DNA from: Paludibacteraceae bacterium
GTDB taxonomy: Bacteria > Bacteroidota > Bacteroidia > Bacteroidales > Paludibacteraceae
Length of the DNA stretch: 64,000 nt
Direction: 5' to 3'
NCBI GenBank assembly: GCA_017451525.1
Contig: JAFTOD010000005.1
Span: 372,001-436,000, forward strand
The notes beneath the pieces were generated by a model. It ran no database searches. It was not told where the DNA came from and was given only the letters and a program-made list of their open reading frames with translations. Positions 37,414 to 47,570 of this stretch are shown here, piece after piece (the first letter of the stretch is position 1; each line of letters begins with the position of its first letter). The translations under genes and the position numbers were made by a program.

Positions 37414-40077
37414 ATGAGAAAAATTGTCTTCATTTGGTCCTGTTTGATTACACTGCTGTGTAGTGTGAATCTTTGTGCACAAACAGTTGAGGAAATCAAA
37501 TTTGACATTACTAACAAAGAAGTACAGGGTACAGGCAGATATGCTAACCTTGTACTATATGGTCAGCACGATACATACGGTAAGATTACCATTTACCTCA
37601 ACGAGTACAATGGCAGTTACAAAACGTATGAAGTGTATTATGCTACTGTCGGTAAACTCACATTGACAGGCAATGCCGCATGGAGTAAGGATGGAAAAGT
37701 AGAAATCTTAGATGCTAACCTTTCTACAGCCCCATTCGACAAAGAACCTACGGCAGAAGACCAGGTATTCCATATCATAGGCACCTACAAGCAGCAAGAG
37801 ACGGTTACTCTCAACTTCGCTGGCTTTAGCCAATTCGGCTACGACACCAATTACAAAGATTGGTTTATGCGCATTGAGGGCACAGACCCCTCGCAGCCCG
37901 AATACGGCTACAAAGTAGAGTTGGCATACTATGCGCCAGCCAATAACGGTTTTGGTACGTTCACCTCTGCTGACAATCAAATCAATATGGCAGACTCCTA
38001 TATCCATACACCCAGCGGAGATGTGCTGTTTGAGGAGGTGACCCTGACGGTGGAGCAGAAAAAAGTGAGCGACAACCTTACACAAACCATCGCAAATGCC
38101 CAACTGCTTGGCAAAAATGGTGTTACATACATTGTGACATGTATCCACAATAGCATTACACCCACCAAGCAAATTACAGCAGAAATCAGCAATACCACCT
38201 TATCTCGCACTGAAGATACCTTCACATTGGAAGGTATGAATGATAACACAGAAGCCACCATCACTATCAATAGCAACAAACTGGTTGGTAAATATGCAAT
38301 GAAGCATATTGATTTGCAGCAAACGTATTTCTTTTACAACGAGCAGAAATTGGATATTCTATCTATCCAAGCAGAAGTAACGACCGAACTCAAGAACGAT
38401 GATTTGGCATGTGTGGCGAATGTGGCTCTCCTCACACGCGATACTATATTATATGTCATTAAGATGACAAACACTTTCCCTGCGCCCACCGAATATGTGG
38501 ATATTAAAGCCACTAATCTGATTGTTACTGATGCGCTTTCTGAGGAATTGGGTGTGGTGAGTTTTGATGCGAAGAACGACCAATACATTATTTCTGGAGC
38601 TTGGGTGGATATAGAAGCCCAAGAGGGTAGCTATTCTAAAGACGATTTATCTATCGAATTGCAAGATATACAAAATAATCAGACAGTATATTCGTTGGAT
38701 GCCACCATACACGTCATGTTGGATGAGTTCGGACGTTGGACAATCTATGGCACGATGCGAGGGGATAATAATGTAGTATATAATCTGGATTTGAATTATG
38801 TAGTACCAACGCCAAAGGATACTGTGATAGTACGTTTTGACCACGCTGCAAAAGCAATCTTTACGCCTGATATGGATAATGACTTGCTCTTCGAGAACGA
38901 AGATGAGCGTTTCTACGCTTCCATCAATGTTCGCAATATACCTATGGAGAGCACTTTCTCTATTCTGGATGTGGATAGAGAGTTCTGCGGTGTAAAAGAT
39001 TCTATTGCAGGTACCTATACCGAACTCGCCGACATCAATGGTACACTTTTCCAAGTGGGCGACACTACTATTATGCAGGCAGAACTCATTAGTATGGATG
39101 CCACGCTCTATGACATAGAACTGTGGTATGTAGTGCCTACACCTATTGACACGGTTACGCTCTCTTTCCCAGTAGAGTTTGGAGACCTGCGCAACGAAGA
39201 AGGCTATTACCAACTCTATGGCCCTTCTGCAGATACCAGTTATGTAGTAGCATTCAGCCCTTTATCCGATGAGATTGAAGGTACATTTGTCAATGACGGT
39301 ATGTTTGGTAAGTTCGGCGCAGAAGGTGGACGTATGGAAATGGATTATCGCAATACCTATATTGCCAAGATGGAGGGTGATTACGTAACTGCTATCATGC
39401 CGCTTGAAACAGGAACAATGACTGTCACGATGGACGCGGATGGCAATATCACCGCAGTGGCTGAAGCCATTTGTGCAGATAGCGTATATTATCATATCAC
39501 TATGACCGCTCACTACGAGCGCGAATACCTGCGTGGCGATATGCCTACAGGTAGCGTTGATAGGGTTTATACGGCTGCCGATATTCTGACCACCGTGGAT
39601 AAATCCGAAGAGGAGGGATGGATATACGTCGCAGTCGGAGCTGCCGACCAATCTGACCTCATGGCGATGCACTTCTTTGTGGACTCTACCGATGCGGATA
39701 TCCTTATCCCTGAAGGGGAGTACAAAATCAACAAGTCCTTCCGACCAGGAACAGTACTCGGCAATGCTGGACCTGACGACCAAAACCAAATATCAACTCC
39801 TTTCTATGCAACAGCAGATAGTCAAGGTTATTTGGTAGATATCTACATGTGGGTAAAAGGTACGGTGACCGTAGCAAAGAAAGATGGTAAACTCTACCTC
39901 GAAGTCAATGCGCTCAACTCTTACGATGTGCCTGTGCATATCATTTATGATGCTACACTGACCGCACTCCCCGATACTCGATACCCGATATCCGATATCC
40001 GCAAATTCATACGTAATGGGCAACTAATCATTCGCAAGGGTGGAGTAGAATATAATGTACAAGGTATAAAATTGTAA
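37414..40077 (+). CDS. Large secreted multi-module protein with C-terminal tail
   Basis: The 887-residue protein has a signal peptide ending at about residue 22 (NLCAQ). It consists of about seven tandem beta-sandwich modules, each with a conserved strand such as YDIELWYVVPTPIDTV or YHITMTAHYEREYL. Modules of the last 450 residues are clearly paralogous to those of the 848- and 561-residue proteins. The tail is KFIRNGQLIIRKGGVEYNVQ. The 12-base gap to the gene before it and the 33-base gap after it point to one operon. Probably a surface or released binding protein; the partner is unknown. Confidence 0.75.
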   Translation: MRKIVFIWSCLITLLCSVNLCAQTVEEIKFDITNKEVQGTGRYANLVLYGQHDTYGKITIYLNEYNGSYKTYEVYYATVGKLTLTGNAAWSKDGKVEILDANLSTAPFDKEPTAEDQVFHIIGTYKQQETVTLNFAGFSQFGYDTNYKDWFMRIEGTDPSQPEYGYKVELAYYAPANNGFGTFTSADNQINMADSYIHTPSGDVLFEEVTLTVEQKKVSDNLTQTIANAQLLGKNGVTYIVTCIHNSITPTKQITAEISNTTLSRTEDTFTLEGMNDNTEATITINSNKLVGKYAMKHIDLQQTYFFYNEQKLDILSIQAEVTTELKNDDLACVANVALLTRDTILYVIKMTNTFPAPTEYVDIKATNLIVTDALSEELGVVSFDAKNDQYIISGAWVDIEAQEGSYSKDDLSIELQDIQNNQTVYSLDATIHVMLDEFGRWTIYGTMRGDNNVVYNLDLNYVVPTPKDTVIVRFDHAAKAIFTPDMDNDLLFENEDERFYASINVRNIPMESTFSILDVDREFCGVKDSIAGTYTELADINGTLFQVGDTTIMQAELISMDATLYDIELWYVVPTPIDTVTLSFPVEFGDLRNEEGYYQLYGPSADTSYVVAFSPLSDEIEGTFVNDGMFGKFGAEGGRMEMDYRNTYIAKMEGDYVTAIMPLETGTMTVTMDADGNITAVAEAICADSVYYHITMTAHYEREYLRGDMPTGSVDRVYTAADILTTVDKSEEEGWIYVAVGAADQSDLMAMHFFVDSTDADILIPEGEYKINKSFRPGTVLGNAGPDDQNQISTPFYATADSQGYLVDIYMWVKGTVTVAKKDGKLYLEVNALNSYDVPVHIIYDATLTALPDTRYPISDIRKFIRNGQLIIRKGGVEYNVQGIKL

Positions 40078-40110
40078 TTAACTATCTAACAATAAATAAT
40101 TATCAATACA

Positions 40111-42657
40111 ATGAAAAGATTTTTCACATTTATCATGGTGGCTGCCATATCTTTGACAGCAGTTGCACAAGCAACACGGACCACCAAACCACAAGCCCTA
40201 AAGTCGCTGATGGCTACAGAGCGCTTGAGCAACACTATCAAGGCGCTCCAACAACCAGAGCCTCAGCAGGCTACATTAGCCCAAGCACCTGCGCAACTCA
40301 GCGCGCATGATACTACAGAAATTATTTTCAAATCGTTCCATGAAGATCCTATCTACTATCCAATAGAAGTGGGACGTAGTGGCGATACAGTAGGAGGCGA
40401 TTGGTATATCACACTTCACAACGACCGCTATCAATTCATCTTTGATATCTATGGAGCTTCTCCTGAAACCCCAGCAGGAACCTACACAGAGAAGGACCTT
40501 GACGAATGGTTCTCATGGTGTATGTTCCCAGAGGCAAATGGAAAGACGCACTACTATAAAACTTGCCAGCTCACTATCAAAGAAGAGAAATTAGACGATA
40601 TTCGTATTAAATTCACCTTGGATGCCGTTATGCTGGTTACTAAGGGCATTGGCGGAGAAGAGTATGGATATTTCAAGGTATATGCAGAGCATACGATTAT
40701 CCGTCCGATAGCGAAATACGATGTGGCTATCTTAAACTGCTCAGTAACCCCAGAAGAAGACCGTGTGCGTATCGCTGGTCAAAACGATACCATGGATGTG
40801 GATTTGACATTCTTTACCGAGACTGGTGTTGTAGGCTATTATAGCCACAAAATCATGGATACCGAAAATGCTAAACTGGTTCATCGCGGAGTATCTTATG
40901 AAATCATGGAACTGGAAGGAGTCATCACAAGCGCACAAAATAATGCAGGTGGAGTTTCCTATGTATTTATGTTCGAGGCGTTGACTACTGATGCTATGTT
41001 CTACAATGTCGCTATGGAAGCACCTATTGTTCCTACAGATACCGTAGAATTTACTTGCAACAACATGCTCATTGACGATAGTTATGGCATATCCGATGCC
41101 ACAATTATCATTACGGCTAGCAATGCCAACTATGAGATTATGGCGGGCTACAATGCCAACCAAATCACTACACCTGCTACCTACTCAGGCGAGCAAGCAT
41201 ATATGTATCTCACAGATCGCAAAACGGGCAAAGAGATTACCTCTATGATATGTACCATTGAGGTTAGTGGCAACGCACTCAAGGGCTATCAAGTGGAGAT
41301 TGAAATGCTGGGTACCGATCACAAATACTATGTCATGCACCTTGTTTATGGCGTAATAGAGGCAAGAAAACTCGATTTGAACTTCCCTAATTCAGCGAAG
41401 TCATATTTTTATATCGACCCTCTTGGTTCAAAAGAGGTACAATTGGCTAACTATAATGAAGAATATTCAGTAGCATTTGACATCTTCCAGATAGACAAAG
41501 TGATGGATATGGGTGGCGATTTCGAGCGTATTAATCTGGGTATGGAGCAAACTTTCATTACCCATCATACCGCAAATGGTGATATTACAGTCGATTTTGC
41601 AGAAGTATCAGGTAATGTTTCCCAACGCAATGACACCACTTTCCTTACCGCTTCTGTACTCGGTTTCGACTCTTGTCGCTACAACATCTCTATGTTCTAT
41701 GCTGTGCCAACTCCTACCAAAACGGTTACATACACCTTTGATGGAATCAACAATGATGGGTTGGTAGAGTTTGTGAATAGCTTATCTTCAGGCATCTTTA
41801 CCTTAGAAGGAATGAGCGGTGATGGTTTGTTGATGGCAAAAGTCAATGTAGAGCGCATTACCAATGGTAGCGTAGAAGGCACTTTCTACAACGATGGTAA
41901 ATTTGTCCACAATGACTTCTATGCGATTGATACTTATGTCAAAGAGTGGAATACAGAAACTGAAGAATACGATGAGTTATCCGTACAAAAGGGAACAATG
42001 ACCGTGACTGTGGAAAATGGTGTCCTTACAGCTGTAGCTTCCTTTATTTGTGATAATGCAGTACAATATGACCTTACTTTTATCGTTGCTTACGAGCGAG
42101 AGCGTATTCCATTCGATATGGAAGAGGGAGATATGGATTACTCCTTTGATTCGGAATCAGAGGTTATTGTGCGCGATTTTATAGATGGATATGGTATGAT
42201 TGAATTAATTGTTGCGGATGAATCCTATGTGGTAGATTTCTATTTCAATGCGGATGCTATGGATTCAGAAATTGCTATCCCAGCGGGTGTGTATCCAATC
42301 GATGGTTCGTTTGATTCGGGCACTGTATTGGCATGCAAGGGTATTCTGCCCGATGGTCCAGCTCAATCTTTCTTATGCGGTTTGGATGCAGAAGGCTACC
42401 TCAATCCAATGGAATTATATTGCCTCGTAGATGGTACTGTGACTATTGAGAATGTGAATGGCGCACTAAAATTAGATGTGGATGCTGTCAACTCATATGA
42501 GGTGCCTGTGAAAGTGCATTATATAGGTAAAGTTCCTGATGCAGTAGATAATGTACAAACCAATCCATCTACTAATGTAGAGAAGCGTTATATCAATGGT
42601 CAACTCTATATTATCCGCAACGGTGAGGTCTATAACGCAGTAGGTGTTAGATTATAG
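40111..42657 (+). CDS. Large secreted multi-module protein with C-terminal tail
   Basis: The 848-residue protein has a signal peptide ending at about residue 19 (LTAVAQ), then a glutamine/alanine-rich linker (about 45-70). Six or seven beta modules follow. The module around residue 500 (RNDTTFLTASVLGFDSCRYN) is nearly the same as one in the 561-residue protein at 48503 (SNDTTYLTANVVGFDSTMYC). The tail is KRYINGQLYIIRNGEVYNAV. The TAG stop codon is part of a palindrome-mosaic linker (TTATAGGAC). Last gene of the operon. Confidence 0.75.
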   Translation: MKRFFTFIMVAAISLTAVAQATRTTKPQALKSLMATERLSNTIKALQQPEPQQATLAQAPAQLSAHDTTEIIFKSFHEDPIYYPIEVGRSGDTVGGDWYITLHNDRYQFIFDIYGASPETPAGTYTEKDLDEWFSWCMFPEANGKTHYYKTCQLTIKEEKLDDIRIKFTLDAVMLVTKGIGGEEYGYFKVYAEHTIIRPIAKYDVAILNCSVTPEEDRVRIAGQNDTMDVDLTFFTETGVVGYYSHKIMDTENAKLVHRGVSYEIMELEGVITSAQNNAGGVSYVFMFEALTTDAMFYNVAMEAPIVPTDTVEFTCNNMLIDDSYGISDATIIITASNANYEIMAGYNANQITTPATYSGEQAYMYLTDRKTGKEITSMICTIEVSGNALKGYQVEIEMLGTDHKYYVMHLVYGVIEARKLDLNFPNSAKSYFYIDPLGSKEVQLANYNEEYSVAFDIFQIDKVMDMGGDFERINLGMEQTFITHHTANGDITVDFAEVSGNVSQRNDTTFLTASVLGFDSCRYNISMFYAVPTPTKTVTYTFDGINNDGLVEFVNSLSSGIFTLEGMSGDGLLMAKVNVERITNGSVEGTFYNDGKFVHNDFYAIDTYVKEWNTETEEYDELSVQKGTMTVTVENGVLTAVASFICDNAVQYDLTFIVAYERERIPFDMEEGDMDYSFDSESEVIVRDFIDGYGMIELIVADESYVVDFYFNADAMDSEIAIPAGVYPIDGSFDSGTVLACKGILPDGPAQSFLCGLDAEGYLNPMELYCLVDGTVTIENVNGALKLDVDAVNSYEVPVKVHYIGKVPDAVDNVQTNPSTNVEKRYINGQLYIIRNGEVYNAVGVRL

Positions 42658-42727
42658 GACGGAGGCCAAGCCTCCTATAGGACGCGGCAGAGCCGCTATT
42701 GGACGCCCGTTGGGCTATAGGATATTG
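42655..42727. repeat. Palindrome mosaic overlapping a stop codon
   Basis: TATAGGAC or TATTGGAC linkers join GGAGGCCAAGCCTCC, GCGGCAGAGCCGC and GCCCGTTGGGC. The first linker contains the TAG stop codon of the preceding gene. Confidence 0.85.
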
Positions 42728-42733
42728 GTTGAT

Positions 42734-42772
42734 AAAAATAGCGTGGTTCAGTTGTGAACCACGCTATTTTTT
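42734..42772. terminator. Two-way terminator between convergent genes
   Basis: AAAAATAGCGTGGTTC (42734-42749) pairs perfectly with GAACCACGCTATTTTT (42756-42771). With A and T runs on both sides it can end both the secreted-protein operon and the minus-strand Omp28-like gene. Confidence 0.9.
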
Positions 42773-42808
42773 ATCTCTCGCTTTTACACCTTACACTCTC
42801 TCCCTTCC

Positions 42809-42900
42809 CCATAGGCGGAACGCCGTCCAATATCCAATAGCCCGCAGGGCATCCTATAGCCTCGAAGAGGCGTCCTATAGGGTTTTGCCTATCCTATAAC
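42809..42900. repeat. Palindrome mosaic overlapping the 3' end of the Omp28-like gene
   Basis: GGCGGAACGCC, GCCCGCAGGGC and GCCTCGAAGAGGC are joined by GTCCAATA, ATCCTATA and GTCCTATA linkers. The array continues into the reverse-strand gene ending at 42875, whose last codons and TAG stop come from it. Confidence 0.85.
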
Positions 42901-44272
42901 CAAGTAGGTTGTACCATTCGCCACCTTTCATTATCAACAATTGTCCTTGGTGTAGCACCTTCTTACCCCACAAACCCTGAGCTTCTGAATTAATAACATC
43001 CTCTACTCCTGTCAACGCTGGAGAGAAATCGTACATCGCCGTTGCTGTTACCGTCGTACCATTATATGTGGTAAATTCCAATGAGATATTGCCGTCTTCA
43101 TTCAAACACATCTTGCCACTACTCATACGCCATTGATGAATAGGAGTCACTTTACCATTTTTTAAATCTGTGGATAGGGCATACACCAATCTTGAGCCAC
43201 CTAAAGTCTCTTCTTCATCTATGCGGTAGCCCGCAGTAATCGTTTCTTCTTCATTACTATATTGAATAGGGTAGGTGCCAGGCACTAATGTACTATCCGT
43301 GGTATTCACATATACATAACCTATTTGCTTACAAATACCAAAATAGCGAGATTGAATGGTCTTAGAAGACAATAGCATGATTTCCATCTGATGGTTCGCC
43401 ATTTTTGTCACACGCACACTATCAAAGGTAATAGAAGTGTTAGGTCCTTTCCCCTCTGTTATTCCATATGGACCATATTGTTCCCCGCCTTGCGTACCGA
43501 CTACTATCGCTGCCTGCTCTGCATTGATGATAGGTGCCTTATCCAATGGCGTTAGGTATGCCACAATGCAGCAATTCTCCGCTGCCCAATCGCGATCCAT
43601 GGTATAACTGATAGAATAGCTATAAGTTTGATTGGTGATATACACGGTATCGCCAAAAGTATTCGTGATAAAATCACGTACTACACGAGGGTGCATATAC
43701 TCTTGCCAGTCCGCACTTTTCCAAGAACTGAAAGCATCTGCTTGTTCACCTACTAAACGATTTTCTTTTATCAGAATAGTGAGCAAGTATGCATTTCTTT
43801 CTACATTGGCTACTTCGCCACTCACAGTAATGTTTAATTGCCGAGTAGTGGCATCAAATCGGTGGTCAATCTTCACAGATGCTTCTGCTAACGAATCATC
43901 TTCAACTTGTCTTCCTTCTGCGTTCCAAGCGTCTAAATCCCACGCTCCTATCACCATCAAACCATCTTGCTCTGTACGATTAAAAACTATGCTTGGCACG
44001 TTGTATATACCAAAAAAGTCCATTGCCAATTCATTGTTTTCTGGGAGGGTGTATTCGTCGGTTCCATATACAGCATGATAGCTTACCCAAATATAGGGAG
44101 TAATCTGTTGGTCAAGATACTCCACAATATATCTCATTCCCAGTGGACATTGATTGCAATTAGCACTTGTAAAGTGTTCCATCAAGAACTTACGAGGAAA
44201 AGATGTCGGCACTTGTTGTGCCGACATTCCCATCGCTGCCAAAAGCAGCAAGTATATCAATATTCTTTTCAT
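42875..44272 (-). CDS. Omp28-like secreted protein with thioredoxin-like CxxC and C-terminal tail
   Basis: The 465-residue protein has a signal peptide ending at about residue 18 (GMSA). Residues about 22-130 resemble the thioredoxin-like domain of Omp28-type outer-membrane proteins: RKFLMEHFTSANCNQCPLG with a CNQC pair at 39-42, and NVPSIVFNRTE. Residues about 150-420 are beta-rich. The shared tail is KVLHQGQLLIMKGGEWYNLL. Seven residues (YRIGKTL) then follow, at least part of them coded by palindrome-mosaic sequence, so the tail has been lengthened or altered. It lies downstream of the pullulanase gene, separated only by a mosaic. Confidence 0.75.
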   Translation of the reverse strand: MKRILIYLLLLAAMGMSAQQVPTSFPRKFLMEHFTSANCNQCPLGMRYIVEYLDQQITPYIWVSYHAVYGTDEYTLPENNELAMDFFGIYNVPSIVFNRTEQDGLMVIGAWDLDAWNAEGRQVEDDSLAEASVKIDHRFDATTRQLNITVSGEVANVERNAYLLTILIKENRLVGEQADAFSSWKSADWQEYMHPRVVRDFITNTFGDTVYITNQTYSYSISYTMDRDWAAENCCIVAYLTPLDKAPIINAEQAAIVVGTQGGEQYGPYGITEGKGPNTSITFDSVRVTKMANHQMEIMLLSSKTIQSRYFGICKQIGYVYVNTTDSTLVPGTYPIQYSNEEETITAGYRIDEEETLGGSRLVYALSTDLKNGKVTPIHQWRMSSGKMCLNEDGNISLEFTTYNGTTVTATAMYDFSPALTGVEDVINSEAQGLWGKKVLHQGQLLIMKGGEWYNLLGYRIGKTL

Positions 44273-44275
44273 TAG

Positions 44276-44316
44276 CCTTTAACCCATAACCTATAGCCCG
44301 CAGGGCGTCCTATAGG
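44276..44316. repeat. Palindrome mosaic between two minus-strand genes
   Basis: AACCCATAACCTATA, the palindrome GCCCGCAGGGC and GTCCTATAG fill the 37-base gap. The CTATAG end supplies the TAG stop codon of the pullulanase gene on the reverse strand. Confidence 0.85.
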
Positions 44317-46298
44317 TACAATATTGCTGCGGATTGTGGTGCTACGCGCACGGTCTTCTCCGCTATGCGCTCACCATAGTATGGGCACTTACCATCCACG
44401 CACGCAAAGCGGAACTCACCTTCTGGCAGTTGACAAGTGGCAGTTGATGATTGACTATTTAGAATCACTACGATAGTTTTCCAACTATCGCCTACAGCTT
44501 CGCCGTTGAGCACGTATGCCACCACACCTGCTGGAGCATCCAAGAAATGTACATTCTTGCGCACCAATTCCGCATCTCCCATATGGAACGCAGGGTGTGC
44601 TTTGCGCAGGGCAATCAAACCTTGATAGTAACGGAAGAGGTCCATATTCTCTGCCTTCAGCGACCAGTCAATCGCATTAATCTCATCTGGACTGCAATAA
44701 CTGTTGTGCACACCTTTCTTATCGCGCGCAATCTCCTCGCCACACCAGAGGAATGGCATACCTTGTGAAGTCAAGACTGCCGTTTGTGCCAGTTTGCTGA
44801 GTTTTTGCAACTCGCCTGGGCGAAGACGTTTATTCGCTTTTAGGCGGTCGGTGAGCATCATATCATCGTGGCATGATACGTAACTGATACATTGAGTAGG
44901 TTGGCTAGTCCAAGCTTGCTTAGAGTAGTTCACTTGCTCCATATCCACCTCAGGATGGTTAATGCAACCTACCAAACCAAACTTGATACTCTCCTCATGT
45001 CCCTTCTCGCCAATGAGGAATGCCCCCTTGTTGTTATCGGAGAACGGACCACGTAGTGCATCGCGCATATCATCGCAGAAAGCACCAATATTAGGCAACT
45101 TCTGCATATTGGCCTTCATGCAGAGCGAATCGCCGTTGTAAAGTGGCGCACCTGCAGCCCAACCCTCGCCATAGAGCAACAAGCTTGGGTCGATACTATC
45201 CATCATCGCGCGTACTTGGTTCATAGTCTCCACATCGTGAATACCCATCAAGTCAAAGCGGAAGCCGTCCATATGATACTCTTCAATCCAATAGCGACAA
45301 GACTCAATGATAAACTTACGCATCATCGCACGCTCACTAGCAGTCTCATTGCCGCAACCCGATGCATTACCCAGTTCGCCATTCTCCGTCAAGCGGTAGA
45401 AGTAATCAGGGCAGGTCTGCGTAAAATTGCTATTCTCCACATTGAACGTATGGTTATATACCACGTCCATAATAACTCGGATACCTGCCTTATGCAATGC
45501 TTGAATCATCTGCTTCATTTCGCGAATACGAGTAGCAGGGTCATATGGATTGGTGCTATAGCCACCATCGGGAGCGTTGTAGTTCACTGGGTCATAACCC
45601 CAGTTGTATTTATTATCGCTCAAACGAGTTTCATCCACTGATCCGTAGTCGTATGAAGGGAGAATCTGCACATGAGTGACACCCAATTCCACGAGGTGGT
45701 CGATTCCTGTAGCCAAACCCTCAGCGGTCTTGGTGCCATGTTCGGTCCAACCGATAAACTTACCTTTGTTCTTTACACCAGAAGTCTCATGGATAGTCAT
45801 ATCGCGGTGGTGCATCTCGTAGATAATCGCATCTTTCGCACCGCCAAAAGCAGGACGCACATCCTCTGCCCAACCTTCTGGATTAGTATTAGCGAGGTCA
45901 ATCACCGCTCCACGACGACCATTCACGCCGACAGCCTTTGCAAAGATACCTGGAGTCTCGTGCAATGTCCAACGCGAACTAGGTTCTACTACCTTAAAGG
46001 TATAGAACTGACCATTCAAGTCGCCTTTTACCGTCTTTACCCAACTGCCATCTTTCTGACGACACATACGGAGTGTTTGCAAGGGGGCTACTGTAGTAGC
46101 ATCTGCATACAAATTCAGATAAACCGTATCCGCATTAGGACTCCACACAGAGAATGTGGTTTGCTCTGGCGAATACATCATCTCGTCCAACGAACCTTGT
46201 TTCACTGGATACTCATCCACATTTTCATAATGTGGCTTCTTTGCGCAGCAACCTGCTAATGTTGCTACCATAGTCATCATAATCAGTACTTTTTTCAT
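44310..46298 (-). CDS. pulA: Type I pullulanase, lipoprotein
   Basis: This enzyme (662 residues from the chosen start, MKKVLIMMTMVATLAGC) cuts alpha-1,6 links in pullulan and starch. The cysteine of TLAGC is a lipid-attachment site. An N-terminal CBM48-like domain (FSVWSPNADTVYLNLY) is followed by the glycoside hydrolase family 13 barrel: YNWGYDPVNYNAPDGGYS (type I pullulanase signature), IRVIMDVVYNHTF, DGFRFDLMGIHD with the nucleophile aspartate, and YVSCHDD. An ATG nine bases further upstream is also possible. Its stop codon lies in a palindrome mosaic. It follows clpX by a few bases, an unusual partner. Confidence 0.9.
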   Translation of the reverse strand: MKKVLIMMTMVATLAGCCAKKPHYENVDEYPVKQGSLDEMMYSPEQTTFSVWSPNADTVYLNLYADATTVAPLQTLRMCRQKDGSWVKTVKGDLNGQFYTFKVVEPSSRWTLHETPGIFAKAVGVNGRRGAVIDLANTNPEGWAEDVRPAFGGAKDAIIYEMHHRDMTIHETSGVKNKGKFIGWTEHGTKTAEGLATGIDHLVELGVTHVQILPSYDYGSVDETRLSDNKYNWGYDPVNYNAPDGGYSTNPYDPATRIREMKQMIQALHKAGIRVIMDVVYNHTFNVENSNFTQTCPDYFYRLTENGELGNASGCGNETASERAMMRKFIIESCRYWIEEYHMDGFRFDLMGIHDVETMNQVRAMMDSIDPSLLLYGEGWAAGAPLYNGDSLCMKANMQKLPNIGAFCDDMRDALRGPFSDNNKGAFLIGEKGHEESIKFGLVGCINHPEVDMEQVNYSKQAWTSQPTQCISYVSCHDDMMLTDRLKANKRLRPGELQKLSKLAQTAVLTSQGMPFLWCGEEIARDKKGVHNSYCSPDEINAIDWSLKAENMDLFRYYQGLIALRKAHPAFHMGDAELVRKNVHFLDAPAGVVAYVLNGEAVGDSWKTIVVILNSQSSTATCQLPEGEFRFACVDGKCPYYGERIAEKTVRVAPQSAAILYL

Positions 46299-46313
46299 AT
46301 CATTCAAAAATTC

Positions 46314-47561
46314 TTAATTCTTCATTCTCAATTGATAGATATCGGCTTTCTCTATGCGCTCTTGTGCATATGCTTTGGTCACTTCAAAACTCTTCTTTCG
46401 GCTATTGGATGACGGCAGGTCAAACATCACATCCATCATCACCGTCTCCATCAAGCCGCGCAAACCACGAGCTCCCAGTTTGTTTTCCAAAGCTTTGTCC
46501 ACCACGTAGTCCAGCATATCATCTGCAAAACTCAGTTGATAGCCATCCATCTCAAGCAGTTTCTTGTATTGCTTTACAATGGCATTATTGGGTTCCGTGA
46601 GGATATTGCGCAGTGCCTGTTTGTCCAACGGACGCAGGTAGGTCAAGATAGGCAGACGACCGATAATCTCAGGTATCAATCCAAACGACTTCAAGTCCTG
46701 TGGAGCTACATATTGCAGCAGGTTGTCTTTGTCAATCTTTTGCGCTTTCTTCTGTGCGTCAAAGCCCACTACCTGTGTGTTCATACGTTGTGCGATCTTA
46801 CGCTCAATACCGTCAAACGCGCCGCCGCAGATGAAGAGGATATTGCGTGTGTCCACATGGATAAACTCTTGCTCAGGGTGCTTGCGTCCGCCTTGAGGAG
46901 GTACATTCACCACCGAACCTTCCAGCAGTTTCAGCAAGCCCTGTTGCACACCTTCGCCCGACACATCACGCGTGATACTTGGATTCTCACTCTTGCGGGC
47001 TATCTTGTCTATCTCATCAATAAACACGATTCCGCGTTGAGCCTTCTGCAAATCGTAATCCGCATCTTGCAGCAGGCGAACCAATAGCGACTCCACATCC
47101 TCACCCACATACCCAGCTTCGGTCAGCGCAGTTGCATCCACGATGGCAAACGGCACTTTCAGCAGTTTGGCAATCGTGCGAGCAAGCAATGTCTTGCCCG
47201 TACCCGTAGAGCCCACCAACAGGATATTGCTTTTTTCGATCTCCACACCGTTGTCATCTTTGGGTTGTAGTACGCGCTTGTAGTGGTTATATACCGCCAC
47301 GGAAAGGTAGCGTTTGGCTTCATCCTGACCAATTACGTATTGGTCAAGAAAGGCCTTAATCTCTGTAGGTTTAGGTAGGGTGGATAATTCTAGTCCTTCT
47401 ATTTCAGGATTCTGTGCTTTCTGCACCTGCATCTCCATGATCATCTTGTGCCCTGCCTCGATACACTCGTGGCAGATATACACGCCTGGAATATCTGCGC
47501 GAAACAAATCCTTCATCTCGCGCCCGCAGAACGCACACTTCTCTGTCTTCTTATTCGCCAT
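46314..47561 (-). CDS. clpX: ATP-dependent Clp protease ATP-binding subunit ClpX
   Basis: ClpX (415 residues) unfolds substrates and feeds them to ClpP. The zinc-binding domain has CAFC (9-12) and CHEC (30-33). Walker A is GSTGTGKT (117-124), Walker [10 protein letters not shown], and the C-terminal region with [20 protein letters not shown] is conserved. It is nine bases downstream of clpP, as expected, and the pullulanase gene follows it within 16 bases. Confidence 0.98.
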   Translation of the reverse strand: MANKKTEKCAFCGREMKDLFRADIPGVYICHECIEAGHKMIMEMQVQKAQNPEIEGLELSTLPKPTEIKAFLDQYVIGQDEAKRYLSVAVYNHYKRVLQPKDDNGVEIEKSNILLVGSTGTGKTLLARTIAKLLKVPFAIVDATALTEAGYVGEDVESLLVRLLQDADYDLQKAQRGIVFIDEIDKIARKSENPSITRDVSGEGVQQGLLKLLEGSVVNVPPQGGRKHPEQEFIHVDTRNILFICGGAFDGIERKIAQRMNTQVVGFDAQKKAQKIDKDNLLQYVAPQDLKSFGLIPEIIGRLPILTYLRPLDKQALRNILTEPNNAIVKQYKKLLEMDGYQLSFADDMLDYVVDKALENKLGARGLRGLMETVMMDVMFDLPSSNSRKKSFEVTKAYAQERIEKADIYQLRMKN

Positions 47562-47570
47562 TCTTCTATA

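Noticed and set aside
42699-42899. 66-residue open frame over a mosaic and terminator
   Set aside because: It runs through a strong two-way terminator and repeat DNA.
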